Shown: one piece after another, positions 38,291 through 48,368 of the stretch
Numbering within the stretch: position 1 is the stretch's first letter
Layout: every line of letters starts with the position of its first letter
Assembly: GCA_026984045.1 (NCBI GenBank)
Contig: JALSSV010000056.1
Span: forward strand, 1-51,205
From: Chromatiales bacterium
GTDB lineage: Bacteria > Pseudomonadota > Gammaproteobacteria > UBA6429 > Thiohalophilaceae
Direction: 5' to 3'
DNA: 51,205 bases
Program-made: the position numbers and the translations under genes
Notes under the pieces: model-generated
Seen by the model: only the letters and a program-made list of their open reading frames with translations
Told to the model about the DNA's origin: nothing
The model's database searches: none

Positions 38291-39648
38291 AAACCGCGCC
38301 GGATCCGCTGCAAAGCCCCCTGCTTACCGATCTCTATCAGCTCACCATGCTCCAGGGGTATGTGGACCAGGGCATGACCGACACGGCCGTGTTCGAGCTG
38401 TTCGTGCGCCGGTTGCCCGAGGGGCGCAACTTCCTGGTGGCGGCGGGACTGGAACAGGCCCTGGACTTTCTCGAGAACCTGCACTTCACGGTCGAGGAGA
38501 TCGACTGGCTGCGCAGCACCGGCCGCTTCAACGAGCGCCTGCTGGAGCATCTGGCCAGCCTGCGCTTCACCGGCGACGTGCAGGCCCTGCCCGAGGGCAC
38601 GGTGTTCTTCGCCAACGAACCGGTACTGCGGGTGGTCGCTCCCCTGCCCCAGGCGCAACTGGTGGAGAGCCGCCTGATCAACCTCCTGCACCTGCAGATC
38701 CTGCTGACCAGCAAGGCGGTGCGCTCGCGCCTGGCCGCCCCCGACAAGCTGCTGGTGGACTTCGGCATGCGCCGCGCCCACGGCGCGGAAGCCGGCCTGT
38801 TGGCGGCCCGCGCCGCGTATCTGGCGGGCTTCGCCGGCTCCTCCACGGTGCTGGCCGAAACCCGCTATGGCGTGCCGGCCTTCGGCACCATGGCCCACTC
38901 CTTCGTCCAGGCCCACGACAGCGAGGAAACGGCCTTCGAACACTTCGCCCATTCTCAGCCGGACAACGTGGTTCTGCTCATCGACACCTATGACACCCTG
39001 GCCGGTGCCCGCAAGGTCGTCGCCATGGCCGATCGGCTCAAGGCCGAAGGCTGTCCGGTGAAGGCGGTACGCCTGGATTCGGGGGATCTGTTGGCGCTGT
39101 CGAAACGGGTGCGGCAGATCCTCGACGAGGGTGGCCATCCCGAGATCGGCATCTTCTGCTCAGGCAACCTCGACGAATACCGGCTGCGGGAACTGCTTGC
39201 CGCCGGCGCGCCCATCGACGGCTTCGGCATCGGCACCCGCCTCGACACCTCGAGCGACGCCCCCTACCTGGACTGTGCCTACAAACTGCAGGAATACGCC
39301 GGCCTCCCCCGCCGCAAGCGCTCGACCGGCAAGGCCACCTGGCCGGGCCGCAAGCAGGTGTTCCGCCAGTACGACGGCCAGGGGCGCCTGCAGAAGGACA
39401 TCCTGTCCCTGATCGACGACGAGCAGCCCGGCCAGCCCCTGCTGGTGCCGGTGATGGCGGGCGGCGGGCGCCTCGCCCCGCCAGAAAGCCTGCAGACGAT
39501 CCGCGAACGCCTCGACGCCGAACTGGCCACCCTGCCCGAGCCCCTGCGGGGCCTGGAACCGGCCCCCGCCCCCGAAGTGGCCATCGCCCCCGCCCTGCAA
39601 CGCCTCGCCGAGGAAGTGGACCGGCGGCAGGCCGAAAGGGACGAGTGA
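38287..39648 (+). CDS. pncB: Nicotinate phosphoribosyltransferase
   Basis: 453 residues. SPLLTDLYQLTMLQGYVDQG opens the family; MRRAHGAEAGLLAARAAYLA, FGTMAHSFVQAHDSEETAF (with the phosphorylatable His of the family), LLIDTYDTLAG, VRLDSGDLLALSK and ICSG-type FCSGNLDEYRLREL follow. It forms nicotinate mononucleotide from nicotinate and PRPP with ATP hydrolysis. It belongs to the bacterial type represented by the short NAPRTase rather than the E. coli PncB sequence type, so the symbol is functional. Overlaps pncA. Confidence 0.95.
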   Translation: MKTAPDPLQSPLLTDLYQLTMLQGYVDQGMTDTAVFELFVRRLPEGRNFLVAAGLEQALDFLENLHFTVEEIDWLRSTGRFNERLLEHLASLRFTGDVQALPEGTVFFANEPVLRVVAPLPQAQLVESRLINLLHLQILLTSKAVRSRLAAPDKLLVDFGMRRAHGAEAGLLAARAAYLAGFAGSSTVLAETRYGVPAFGTMAHSFVQAHDSEETAFEHFAHSQPDNVVLLIDTYDTLAGARKVVAMADRLKAEGCPVKAVRLDSGDLLALSKRVRQILDEGGHPEIGIFCSGNLDEYRLRELLAAGAPIDGFGIGTRLDTSSDAPYLDCAYKLQEYAGLPRRKRSTGKATWPGRKQVFRQYDGQGRLQKDILSLIDDEQPGQPLLVPVMAGGGRLAPPESLQTIRERLDAELATLPEPLRGLEPAPAPEVAIAPALQRLAEEVDRRQAERDE

Positions 39649-39783
39649 CGAGGCGACCGGGTTGAATACCGGGTTCCGGCCCGGCATCTCCATGGCGAAA
39701 ACGGCAACGCCTTTCCCGGCCACCCGCCACCAATCACCCGCCACCTGCTATAGTGCGGGAATGAACCCAGCGAGGATCTTCCC

Positions 39784-40152
39784 ATGAGCGACTCCCCGAA
39801 CTTGGCCGATCTGGCCATGGATGCCGACAACCTGTATCTGCAGGAGACTTTCACCGATCAGAAGGTGGGCACCCTCACCCGCCTGACGCCGGTCACCGCC
39901 GACGGCGAGCCCGACGACAGCCGCGCCGTGCAGTACATCGGCCAGGCCCAGATCATGACCCCCATGGGCGCCATTCCCCTGAGCTTCGAGATCCCGACCG
40001 ATTCCCTGGCCGAGGCCGTGGCCGGCTTCGCCGCCGAGGCGGAAAAGGCCATCGAACGCACCATCGAGGAAGCCCGCCAGATGCAGCGCGAGGCCGCCAG
40101 CTCCATCGTGGTGCCGGGGCAGGACACCGGCGGCAAGATCCAGATTCCCTGA
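39784..40152 (+). CDS. Small conserved cytoplasmic protein, unknown
   Basis: 122 residues: MSDSPNLADLAMDADNLYLQ, ETFTDQKVGTLTRLTPVTAD, a hydrophobic strand segment (IMTPMGAIPLSFEIPTDSLA) and a C-terminal amphipathic helix (GFAAEAEKAIERTIEEARQM) before a short tail. No signal peptide. I recall similar proteins only as conserved hypotheticals. ATG 39784 is the only good start. It stands alone after pncB (135 bp) and converges on the DUF3106 gene. Confidence 0.8.
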   Translation: MSDSPNLADLAMDADNLYLQETFTDQKVGTLTRLTPVTADGEPDDSRAVQYIGQAQIMTPMGAIPLSFEIPTDSLAEAVAGFAAEAEKAIERTIEEARQMQREAASSIVVPGQDTGGKIQIP

Positions 40153-40246
40153 CGACAGCCCTCCCTGTAAGAACGGGGGCCTCGCCGCGACTGCACCAAC
40201 GCAGTCCGGCTCCGCTGCGCGTGAGCGGGCCGGCTATTCTTCTCCT

Positions 40247-40738
40247 CTACCTCTCCATCCGCCGGCGCCATTGCCGGCGCTGTTCTGGGCTGGCCCGGCG
40301 CCAGCGCTCACGGGCCCGCTGGCGCTGTGCCGGACTCATGTGTTGCCAGCGTTCGCGCAGCGCCCGGCGTCGTTCCGGCGGCAGGCTGCGGAACCATTCG
40401 CGCCGCTGGCGCAGGCGCTGGCGCTGTTCCGGCGTCATTTGCAGGAAACGCCGGTAGCGTTCGCGCACCCGGGCCCGCTGCTCGGGCGTCATCTGACGCC
40501 AGCGCTTGAGCCGCTGGCGTGCCCGTTCCCGCTGTGCCGGGGTCATCTGCTGCCAGCGCTCGGCACCTCGCAGCAGGCGCTGGCGGCGTTCCTCGGGCAG
40601 GCTGTCCCAGCGATTCTCGAAGGACTTGAGCAGTCGCCGGGTTTCCGGCGGCAGGCTGTTCCAGTCACTGGCCGCGAGCACGGGTCCGGCCAGGCCGAAC
40701 AGCAGGCAAAGCATCAGGATCCAGTCAACGGCTTTCAT
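40247..40738 (-). CDS. DUF3106 secreted Arg-rich repeat protein
   Basis: 163 residues. A signal peptide (MKAVDWILMLCLLFGLAGPV, cleavage near LAA) precedes repeats of the form WxxMTPxQRxRxRxRxxR at about 11- to 13-residue spacing through the whole protein, ending RQWRRRMER. This is the DUF3106 pattern: all-alpha, extremely basic, and reminiscent of Spy/CpxP-like LTxxQ repeat proteins. It is the last gene of a sigma-factor operon, where such a protein may bind cell-envelope anions or damaged proteins. No function is established. Confidence 0.88.
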   Translation of the reverse strand: MKAVDWILMLCLLFGLAGPVLAASDWNSLPPETRRLLKSFENRWDSLPEERRQRLLRGAERWQQMTPAQRERARQRLKRWRQMTPEQRARVRERYRRFLQMTPEQRQRLRQRREWFRSLPPERRRALRERWQHMSPAQRQRARERWRRASPEQRRQWRRRMER

Positions 40739-40976
40739 CTTCGTCCTCCTCTGCCGGTTCACCCTGGCCGGTCTGACGCGAACCGGCATCCCGTTCGTTC
40801 TCCACCGAGCCCAGCGCCAGGTCGAGCGCTTCGTCGTCCGCCTCGGCGAACAGGGCCAGAAATTCCAGCAATTCCGGTTCCGGCGGTGCATCGCCGGCCA
40901 GGGCCACGGCCGGGGACAGGATCGCCAGAAGAAGCAGCACGCCCGATCCGCAGAGGCGCTGTCGCTCAGCCCGCAT
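40725..40976 (-). CDS. Small secreted acidic protein in the sigma-factor operon
   Basis: 83 residues with a signal peptide (LLLLAILSPAVALAG) followed by a short acidic mature part (EPELLEFLALFAEADDEALD, ending AEEDEDESR). It overlaps the preceding gene by 11 bp and the DUF3106 gene by 14 bp, and its acidity contrasts with the very basic DUF3106 protein, so the two might bind each other. I recognise no family. Confidence 0.65.
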   Translation of the reverse strand: MRAERQRLCGSGVLLLLAILSPAVALAGDAPPEPELLEFLALFAEADDEALDLALGSVENERDAGSRQTGQGEPAEEDEDESR

Positions 40977-41313
40977 CGCGGTTCCCCTCCATGGTCGAAA
41001 GCCACTGGTAGAAGTCCAGTTCCTCGTAGAACTGCAGGCTGTCGTCGGCGGCGATGAGTTCCAGATCGCTCTCCGTGAGCGTCTCGGGCAGCCGTGCCTC
41101 GTTTCCCGGTGGACGGAGGAACAGCGCCATCAGCAGCAGACCGCCCAGCACCAGCGCACCGGCCGGCGGCCAGGACAGCGCGGGTCGCCGAGCGCTCGCC
41201 GCCACTGCCGCGGCACGGGCCTGCCGCAGGCGGCGAGTCACGCCGTCGGGCACCTCGTCCAGACCGGCATCGAGGTGTTCACGCACACGCTTGCGGAACC
41301 GTTCGTCATTCAT
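40966..41313 (-). CDS. DUF3619-like membrane protein, candidate anti-sigma partner
   Basis: 115 residues: cytoplasmic N-terminus MNDERFRKRVREHLDAGLDE with LRQARAAAVAA, one membrane helix (PAGALVLGGLLLMALFL) and an acidic C-terminus (DLELIAADDSLQFYEELDFY QWLSTMEGN). Topology fits a membrane-anchored anti-sigma factor or DUF3619 protein; this family follows sigma genes in many beta- and gammaproteobacteria. Start at 41313 overlaps the sigma gene stop by 8 bp, so the two are translationally coupled. Confidence 0.75.
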   Translation of the reverse strand: MNDERFRKRVREHLDAGLDEVPDGVTRRLRQARAAAVAASARRPALSWPPAGALVLGGLLLMALFLRPPGNEARLPETLTESDLELIAADDSLQFYEELDFYQWLSTMEGNRDAG

Positions 41314-41932
41314 GATGGAAATCTCCGAGTTTCTCGCGCAGGGCATGCACCGCCCGGGAATAGTGGGTCTTGACGCTGCCGCTGCTGATGCCCATGGCCC
41401 GGGCCGTGTCCTTCACATCCAGCCCTTCCCAGACCCGCAGCAGAAAGGTCTGCTGCTGACGCAGGGGCAATTCCGAGAGTGCCCGGGCCAGACGGTCGTG
41501 CAGCGCCAGGTTGTCCGCCTGGGCGGCCGGGCCGCGGTTCTCGGCCGTGGGCAGGTTCTCGAGGGGATCCGCGGCTGCGTCGGGATCGTCCCGTCGCAGC
41601 CAGGCCATCAGACCATTGCGCACCTTGCGCCGCCGATACCAGTCGCGGATCCGGTTCTGCAGGATGCGGTGGAACAGGGGCGCCCATTCGGCCTCCGGCC
41701 GCCGGGCATAGCGCCGTGCCAGCGTCAGCATGGCCTCCTGCACCAGATCCAGCGCTTCGTCCACGTCACCCGTGGCCAGCTGCGCCATGCGGAAGGCCCG
41801 CTTCTCCACCCCGGCCAGAAAGCGGTTGAGTGCCGATTCGTCCAGAGCCTGTTCTCCATGGTTGCGGGCCTCCGCCCGGTTTGCTGCCGGTTCTACGGGA
41901 TCAACGCCGTTGCGGAAGAATGGTTGACACAC
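41306..41932 (-). CDS. ECF-type RNA polymerase sigma factor
   Basis: 208 residues. Region 2 is DEALDLVQEAMLTLARRYAR, then WAPLFHRILQNRIRDWYRRR; region 4 is LPLRQQQTFLLRVWEGLDVK with the helix-turn-helix DTARAMGISSGSVKTHYSRA. The first 30 residues are not conserved and start at GTG 41932, only 8 bp after pgi ends; no better start is seen. With the membrane protein and two secreted proteins downstream it forms a compact envelope-response operon, probably autoregulated. Confidence 0.93.
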   Translation of the reverse strand: MCQPFFRNGVDPVEPAANRAEARNHGEQALDESALNRFLAGVEKRAFRMAQLATGDVDEALDLVQEAMLTLARRYARRPEAEWAPLFHRILQNRIRDWYRRRKVRNGLMAWLRRDDPDAAADPLENLPTAENRGPAAQADNLALHDRLARALSELPLRQQQTFLLRVWEGLDVKDTARAMGISSGSVKTHYSRAVHALREKLGDFHHE

Positions 41933-41940
41933 TGCCGGCG

Positions 41941-43680
41941 TCAGGCAGAAACCAGCATCGCCTCCAGTTGCGCGAGGCCGTCGCGGGGATCATCGAGGTG
42001 GACGCGCAGGACCCGCCGGCCCCGCGCTTCCAGCACCCGCAGATCGCCCAGTGCCTGGGCCGACTCGATCACGCCGAAGCTGTAGCGGTGGCCCGGCACC
42101 GGGCGATCCTGCAGCGGATCGGCGGTGATTTGCAGGAACACGCCGGTGTTCGGCCCGCCCTTGTAGGCCTGGCCGGTGGAATGGAGGAAACGGGGGCCGA
42201 AGCCGAGACAGGTGGCCACCCGGTGACGATCCCGCACCGCATGGCGAATGGCCTGCAGGGAGGCCTCGATGGCAGGATCGAGGCGATTCAGGTAGGCCAG
42301 CAGGGCGAAATAGTCGCCGGGCCCCAGCCGGTCGAGATGGGCACGCAGCAGGGCGGACACATCGTCCGGATCGGTTGCCGTCTCGCGCAGCACCCCGGCA
42401 TTGGCCGGATCGGCATACAGCCGAATCGCACCCATGCCGGCCAGGGGCGCCGTCGCCGGGAGGGCCCCTTCCCGCTCGTAGGTCTCGGCCAGCTCCCGCG
42501 TGGCGATCTTGCTGGCTTCCACGTCGGGCTGATCGAAGGGGTGGATACCCATCACCGCCCCGGCCACCGCGGTGGCGAATTCCCAGCGGAAGAACTCCTG
42601 GCCCAGGGCATCGCGATCGGGCAGGCTCAGGCGCACCACCGGATGGCCGGCAGCCGCCAGCCGGTCGAGAGCCGCCTGCTGCCCGCCGTCGGGCTCGTCG
42701 TGCAGGGCCAGGTGCACGAACAGCCGGTCCTCGCCATAGACCCCGGGCTCGGCCAGGCGCTCCGCATAGAGGGGGATGATCGCCTTGCCCTGCTTGCCGG
42801 TGGACTCGGCGATGAGCTGTTCGATCCAGGCCCCGATCCCGGCCAGGGTCGGCGAGGCCGTGAGGGTCAGCTTGTCGTGCCCCAGGGCATGGGCCATGCC
42901 GAGGATCAGCCCCAGCCACAGCCCCGGATTCTCGGCAGCCGGCACGTCGGGCCGGCAGGCATCCACCATCACCGCCGCCCGTTCCAGGAACCGGCCCACC
43001 TCCACCCCCAGGCCGGCCGCCGGAATCATGCCGAAATGGGAGAGCACCGAATAACGCCCGCCGATCTGCGGGCGGCCGTGATAGACGGCGAGAAAGCCCT
43101 CGCGCTCGGCGATTCGTTCCAGCTGCGAGCCGGGATCGGTGATGGCCACGAAATGCCGGCCGGCCCGGTCCTCGCCCACGCTCTCCACCATGCGGGCATG
43201 AAAGTATTCGTGGAGCAGATTGGGCTCCAGCGTGCTGCCCGACTTGCTGGCCACGATGAACAGGGTGCGGGCCAGATCCAGCGCCGCCTCGGTCTGGGCG
43301 ATCTGATCGGGATCGGTGGAATCGACCACCCGCAGCGGGGGCAGGCCTTCGCGGTTGCCGAACACGCCATGCAACACCTCCGGCCCCATGCTCGACCCGC
43401 CCATGCCCAGCAGCACCATGTCCTGGTAGTCACCCGCCTTCACCAGCGCAGTGAAACCCAGCAGCTCGTCCACATTGGCCAGTTCGTCGGCGACGATGTC
43501 GAGCCAGGCCAGCCAGCGATCCTCGTCCTGGCCCGTCCAGAGGGTCGCATCCCGCTGCCACAGACGGGCCACGCATTTCTCGTTCTGCCAGCGTTCCAGC
43601 TCGGTGGCCAGGGCCTTCTGCATCGCCGGTGGCAGATGGGCTTCCTGCAGGGCCGCGGGACGGACTTCCAGTGTGGACAT
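41941..43680 (-). CDS. pgi: Glucose-6-phosphate isomerase (TAL-PGI-type lineage, standalone)
   Basis: 579 residues. LLGMGGSSMGPEVLHGVFG, VVDSTDPDQIAQTEAALDLA, IVASKSGSTLEPNLLHEYFH and a C-terminal SAQALGDLRVLEARGRR region resemble the isomerase half of bifunctional transaldolase/PGI proteins more than the classical E. coli Pgi (about 549 residues). The usual transaldolase half is absent: the N-terminus starts directly at MSTLEVRPAALQEAHLPPAM. It interconverts glucose-6-P and fructose-6-P. Divergent from the phosphoglucomutase gene (138 bp). Confidence 0.9.
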   Translation of the reverse strand: MSTLEVRPAALQEAHLPPAMQKALATELERWQNEKCVARLWQRDATLWTGQDEDRWLAWLDIVADELANVDELLGFTALVKAGDYQDMVLLGMGGSSMGPEVLHGVFGNREGLPPLRVVDSTDPDQIAQTEAALDLARTLFIVASKSGSTLEPNLLHEYFHARMVESVGEDRAGRHFVAITDPGSQLERIAEREGFLAVYHGRPQIGGRYSVLSHFGMIPAAGLGVEVGRFLERAAVMVDACRPDVPAAENPGLWLGLILGMAHALGHDKLTLTASPTLAGIGAWIEQLIAESTGKQGKAIIPLYAERLAEPGVYGEDRLFVHLALHDEPDGGQQAALDRLAAAGHPVVRLSLPDRDALGQEFFRWEFATAVAGAVMGIHPFDQPDVEASKIATRELAETYEREGALPATAPLAGMGAIRLYADPANAGVLRETATDPDDVSALLRAHLDRLGPGDYFALLAYLNRLDPAIEASLQAIRHAVRDRHRVATCLGFGPRFLHSTGQAYKGGPNTGVFLQITADPLQDRPVPGHRYSFGVIESAQALGDLRVLEARGRRVLRVHLDDPRDGLAQLEAMLVSA

Positions 43681-43776
43681 GGTCGAATCTCCTCGAATCG
43701 TTGCGCATGGGATGCGTACCCGGGCATGCTACCATTTTGCTCCTGCCCGCAGGATGGCACAGCCCCCATGCTATAA

Positions 43777-45459
<1,683 letters not shown>

Positions 45460-45467
45460 TCGTGCAC

Positions 45468-45575
45468 ATGAATGGAAGTCCCAAATGCCAACCCCGGTTC
45501 AGGATATGCACTGAGCGAGGGCGGTGTTGGAATCGGACACCTGGCCCAAGTGATCCGATACCTGGAACTTCCATC
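45468..45575. repeat. Possible IS remnant in pgm-glgP gap
   Basis: TGGAAGTCC (45473-45481) is nearly the inverse of GGAACTTCCA (45563-45572), and the interior (GCGGTGTTGGAATCGGACAC) resembles, from memory, terminal sequence of IS21-type elements. The boxed segment is about 100 bp and has no coding content, so it would be a decayed or solo end. Low confidence. Confidence 0.3.
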
Positions 45576-45602
45576 TAGCCAACCCCTGGAAACGAACAAG
45601 CC

Positions 45603-48155
45603 ATGAGCGAGAACAGCTATCAACTCGAAGTCCGTCCCGTGATCCCGGAGGCGCTCCGCGAACTGGAGACCCTGGCCAACGATCTTTACTACAGCTGGGA
45701 TCGCCACGTGCGCGGCCTGTTTCACAGCCTCGACCGGAATCTGTGGCGCGAATGCGGCCACAGCCCCAAGGTGTTCCTGCGCCGGATCCGGCAGGCGCGC
45801 CTGGACGCCGCCGCCGAAAACAACCTGTTCCTGCAGGAATACTCGCGCATCGTCTCGGCCTATCACGCCTACCTCAAGCAGACCGCCCATCCCCGGGTCG
45901 AGGAACACTTCGACCGCGAGACCGATCTGGTCGCCTACTTCTGCGCCGAATACGGCCTGCACGAGAGCTTCCCCATCTATTCGGGCGGCCTCGGCATCCT
46001 GGCCGGCGATCACTGCAAGGCCGCCTCGGATCTGGGGCTGCCCTTCGTCGGGGTGGGCCTGCTCTACCGCCAGGGCTACTTCACCCAGACCATCGACGGC
46101 AACGGCCAGCAGCACGCCCACTACACGCCGACCGACTTCGACGCCCTGCCGCTGGCGCCGGCGCGCGATGCCCAGGGCGAGGAACTTCGGGTGCACGTGG
46201 ATCTGCCGGGCCGGCGGGTGCTGCTGCGGGTGTGGGAAGCCAAGGCCGGCCACATCCGCCTCTATCTGCTGGACAGCGATCTGCCCGAGAACTCGGAAGC
46301 CGACCGGGCCATCACCTTCCAGCTCTACGGCGGGGACAAGACCACCCGCATCCAGCAGGAGATCGTGCTGGGGATCGGCGGCATGCGCGCCCTGCGCGCC
46401 CTGGGCCTTTCGCCCACCGTGTATCACATCAACGAGGGCCATGCCGCCTTCCTGGTGCTGGAACGCTGCCGCGAGTTCGTGGAACAGGGCCACGACTTCG
46501 CCACCGCCCTGGAGGTGGTGGCCGCCGGCACCGTGTTCACCACTCATACCCCGGTGGCCGCCGGGCACGACATCTTCCACCTGGATCTGATGACCGAGTA
46601 TTTCAGTGACTTCGTCGCCGGACTCGGCGTGCCCTTCGAGGAGTTCCTGAAGCTCGGCGCCACGCCCGAAAACCACGGCGGCTTCAACATGACCACCCTG
46701 GCGCTGCGCGGCTCGCGCTTCCACAACGGCGTGAGCCGCATCCACGGCGGCGTGGCCTCGCGCATGGAAGGCTACGTGTGGCCCCAGATCCCGCCGGAAG
46801 AGAACCCCATCTCCCACGTCACCAACGGCGTACACGTGCCCACCTTCCTGGCCCGGGAGTGGATCAACCTGTTCGACATGCGCTTCCCCGAATGGCGCAA
46901 CCACATGCTCGATCCGGACTTCTGGCAGCGCCTGGACGAGATCCCCGATCACCGCTTCTGGTCGCTGCGCCAGGAACTCAAGACCCAGATGCTCGAAGAC
47001 GTGACCCGGCGCACCCGCGAACGCCTGCAGCGCGAGGGCGCCAGTGAGGCCACCATCCGCCGCGCCACCCGCTTCATCGGCGAGACCGAATCGGATCTGC
47101 TGGTGATGGGCTTCGCCCGCCGCTTCGCCACCTACAAGCGCGCCACCCTGATCTTCGCCGATCCCGACCGCCTCCGGCGCCTGCTGGGCGATCCGGACCG
47201 GCCGGTGGTGATCATCTTCGCCGGCAAGGCCCATCCCAACGACCATCCGGGCCAGGAGCTGATCCGCACCATCCACCACTATGCCATGCAGCCCGAATTC
47301 ATCGGCAAGATCATTCTGCTGGAAGGCTACGACATGGCCCTGGCCCGCAAGCTGGTCACCGGCGTGGACGTGTGGCTCAACACCCCCGAATACCCCATGG
47401 AAGCCAGCGGCACCTCGGGCGAGAAGGCCGCCATCAACGGCGTGCTCAATCTCAGCGTGCTCGACGGTTGGTGGGGCGAAGGCTACAACGGCAAGAACGG
47501 CTGGGCCATCGCGCCCCACAGCCCCGACTTCGACCCGGCCTTCCGCGACGCCCAGGAAGCCACCGACATGCTGGACCTCATCGAGCACGAGGTGATCCCC
47601 ACCTTCTACCACCGGGATCAGCACGGCTATTCCCGCCAGTGGGTGCGCATGTCGCGGGAAGCGATGAAGTCCTGCATTCCCCAGTTCAACTCCATGCGCA
47701 TGGTCAGCGACTACGTGCAGAAGTTCTACGCCGCCGCCCGCAACCACTGCGCGCGCCTGCAGGCCCGCGAACGGCAGGAAGCCGCGGAACTGGCGCGCTG
47801 GAAGAGCAACGTCCGCCAGCACTGGGACAAGGTCCATGCCGAACGGCTCGACGAAGCCCGCCCCTGGCTGCAATACGGCACGGCCCTGCCGGTCCGGGTG
47901 CGCGCCTTCCTCAACGGTCTCGCTCCCGAAGATGTGATGGTGGAATGCGTGCTCGGCCGCACGGATGGCCATGGCAGCTTCCACCCCGAGGCCGTCTATC
48001 CCCTGCAGCACACCGAGCAGGACGGCAAGAGCCACATCTTCCACCTGGATCTGCAACCGGACGAATGTGGCCTCAAGACCTACCGCCTGCGCCTCTATCC
48101 CCACCACCGCCTGCTGGCGCACCCGTTCGAGATGGGTTATCTGATCTGGATCTGA
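45603..48155 (+). CDS. glgP: Alpha-glucan (glycogen/maltodextrin) phosphorylase
   Basis: 850 residues of the GT35 family, the type with the DUF3417 N-terminal segment (LETLANDLYYSWDRHVRGLF). Active-site blocks: EYGLHESFPIYSGGLGILAGD, INEGHAAFLVLER, THTPVAAGHDIFHLDL, and TSGEKAAINGVLNLSVLDGW, where the Lys should carry pyridoxal phosphate. The usual Met before Lys is Glu here (SGEKAA). It cleaves alpha-1,4-glucan to glucose-1-P, which the adjacent Pgm uses. The C-terminal domain (DVMVECVLGRTDG) is as in archaeal-type GlgP. Confidence 0.95.
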   Translation: MSENSYQLEVRPVIPEALRELETLANDLYYSWDRHVRGLFHSLDRNLWRECGHSPKVFLRRIRQARLDAAAENNLFLQEYSRIVSAYHAYLKQTAHPRVEEHFDRETDLVAYFCAEYGLHESFPIYSGGLGILAGDHCKAASDLGLPFVGVGLLYRQGYFTQTIDGNGQQHAHYTPTDFDALPLAPARDAQGEELRVHVDLPGRRVLLRVWEAKAGHIRLYLLDSDLPENSEADRAITFQLYGGDKTTRIQQEIVLGIGGMRALRALGLSPTVYHINEGHAAFLVLERCREFVEQGHDFATALEVVAAGTVFTTHTPVAAGHDIFHLDLMTEYFSDFVAGLGVPFEEFLKLGATPENHGGFNMTTLALRGSRFHNGVSRIHGGVASRMEGYVWPQIPPEENPISHVTNGVHVPTFLAREWINLFDMRFPEWRNHMLDPDFWQRLDEIPDHRFWSLRQELKTQMLEDVTRRTRERLQREGASEATIRRATRFIGETESDLLVMGFARRFATYKRATLIFADPDRLRRLLGDPDRPVVIIFAGKAHPNDHPGQELIRTIHHYAMQPEFIGKIILLEGYDMALARKLVTGVDVWLNTPEYPMEASGTSGEKAAINGVLNLSVLDGWWGEGYNGKNGWAIAPHSPDFDPAFRDAQEATDMLDLIEHEVIPTFYHRDQHGYSRQWVRMSREAMKSCIPQFNSMRMVSDYVQKFYAAARNHCARLQARERQEAAELARWKSNVRQHWDKVHAERLDEARPWLQYGTALPVRVRAFLNGLAPEDVMVECVLGRTDGHGSFHPEAVYPLQHTEQDGKSHIFHLDLQPDECGLKTYRLRLYPHHRLLAHPFEMGYLIWI

Positions 48156-48275
48156 GCCGGAGGCCATCGCCAGCGAGAGCGGAGTTGCGCAGGCCGGCGC
48201 CAGCGCAGCGGGGCCGGCATTCAATCGGATATTTCTCCAGATTGGCAGGCTGCGCGCGATGCATGGAGGTATCGC

Positions 48276-48306
48276 CATTATCAATGACGCCAAGTCATTG
48301 ATAATG
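48276..48306. other. AT-rich perfect hairpin after glgP
   Basis: CATTATCAATGAC (48276-48288) and GTCATTGATAATG (48294-48306) form a perfect 13-bp stem with loop GCCAA. The AT-rich composition differs from the surroundings. No T-run follows. It sits in the 213-bp gap between convergent glgP and the ketosynthase-like gene, and could be an operator-type palindrome, a mobile-element end, or a weak terminator. Confidence 0.6.
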
Positions 48307-48368
48307 TGAGGAAACAGGAAACCGCATTTTCCGTTTCGCGGCTTGAAAAAGCCCAGGGATGAGCCTTT

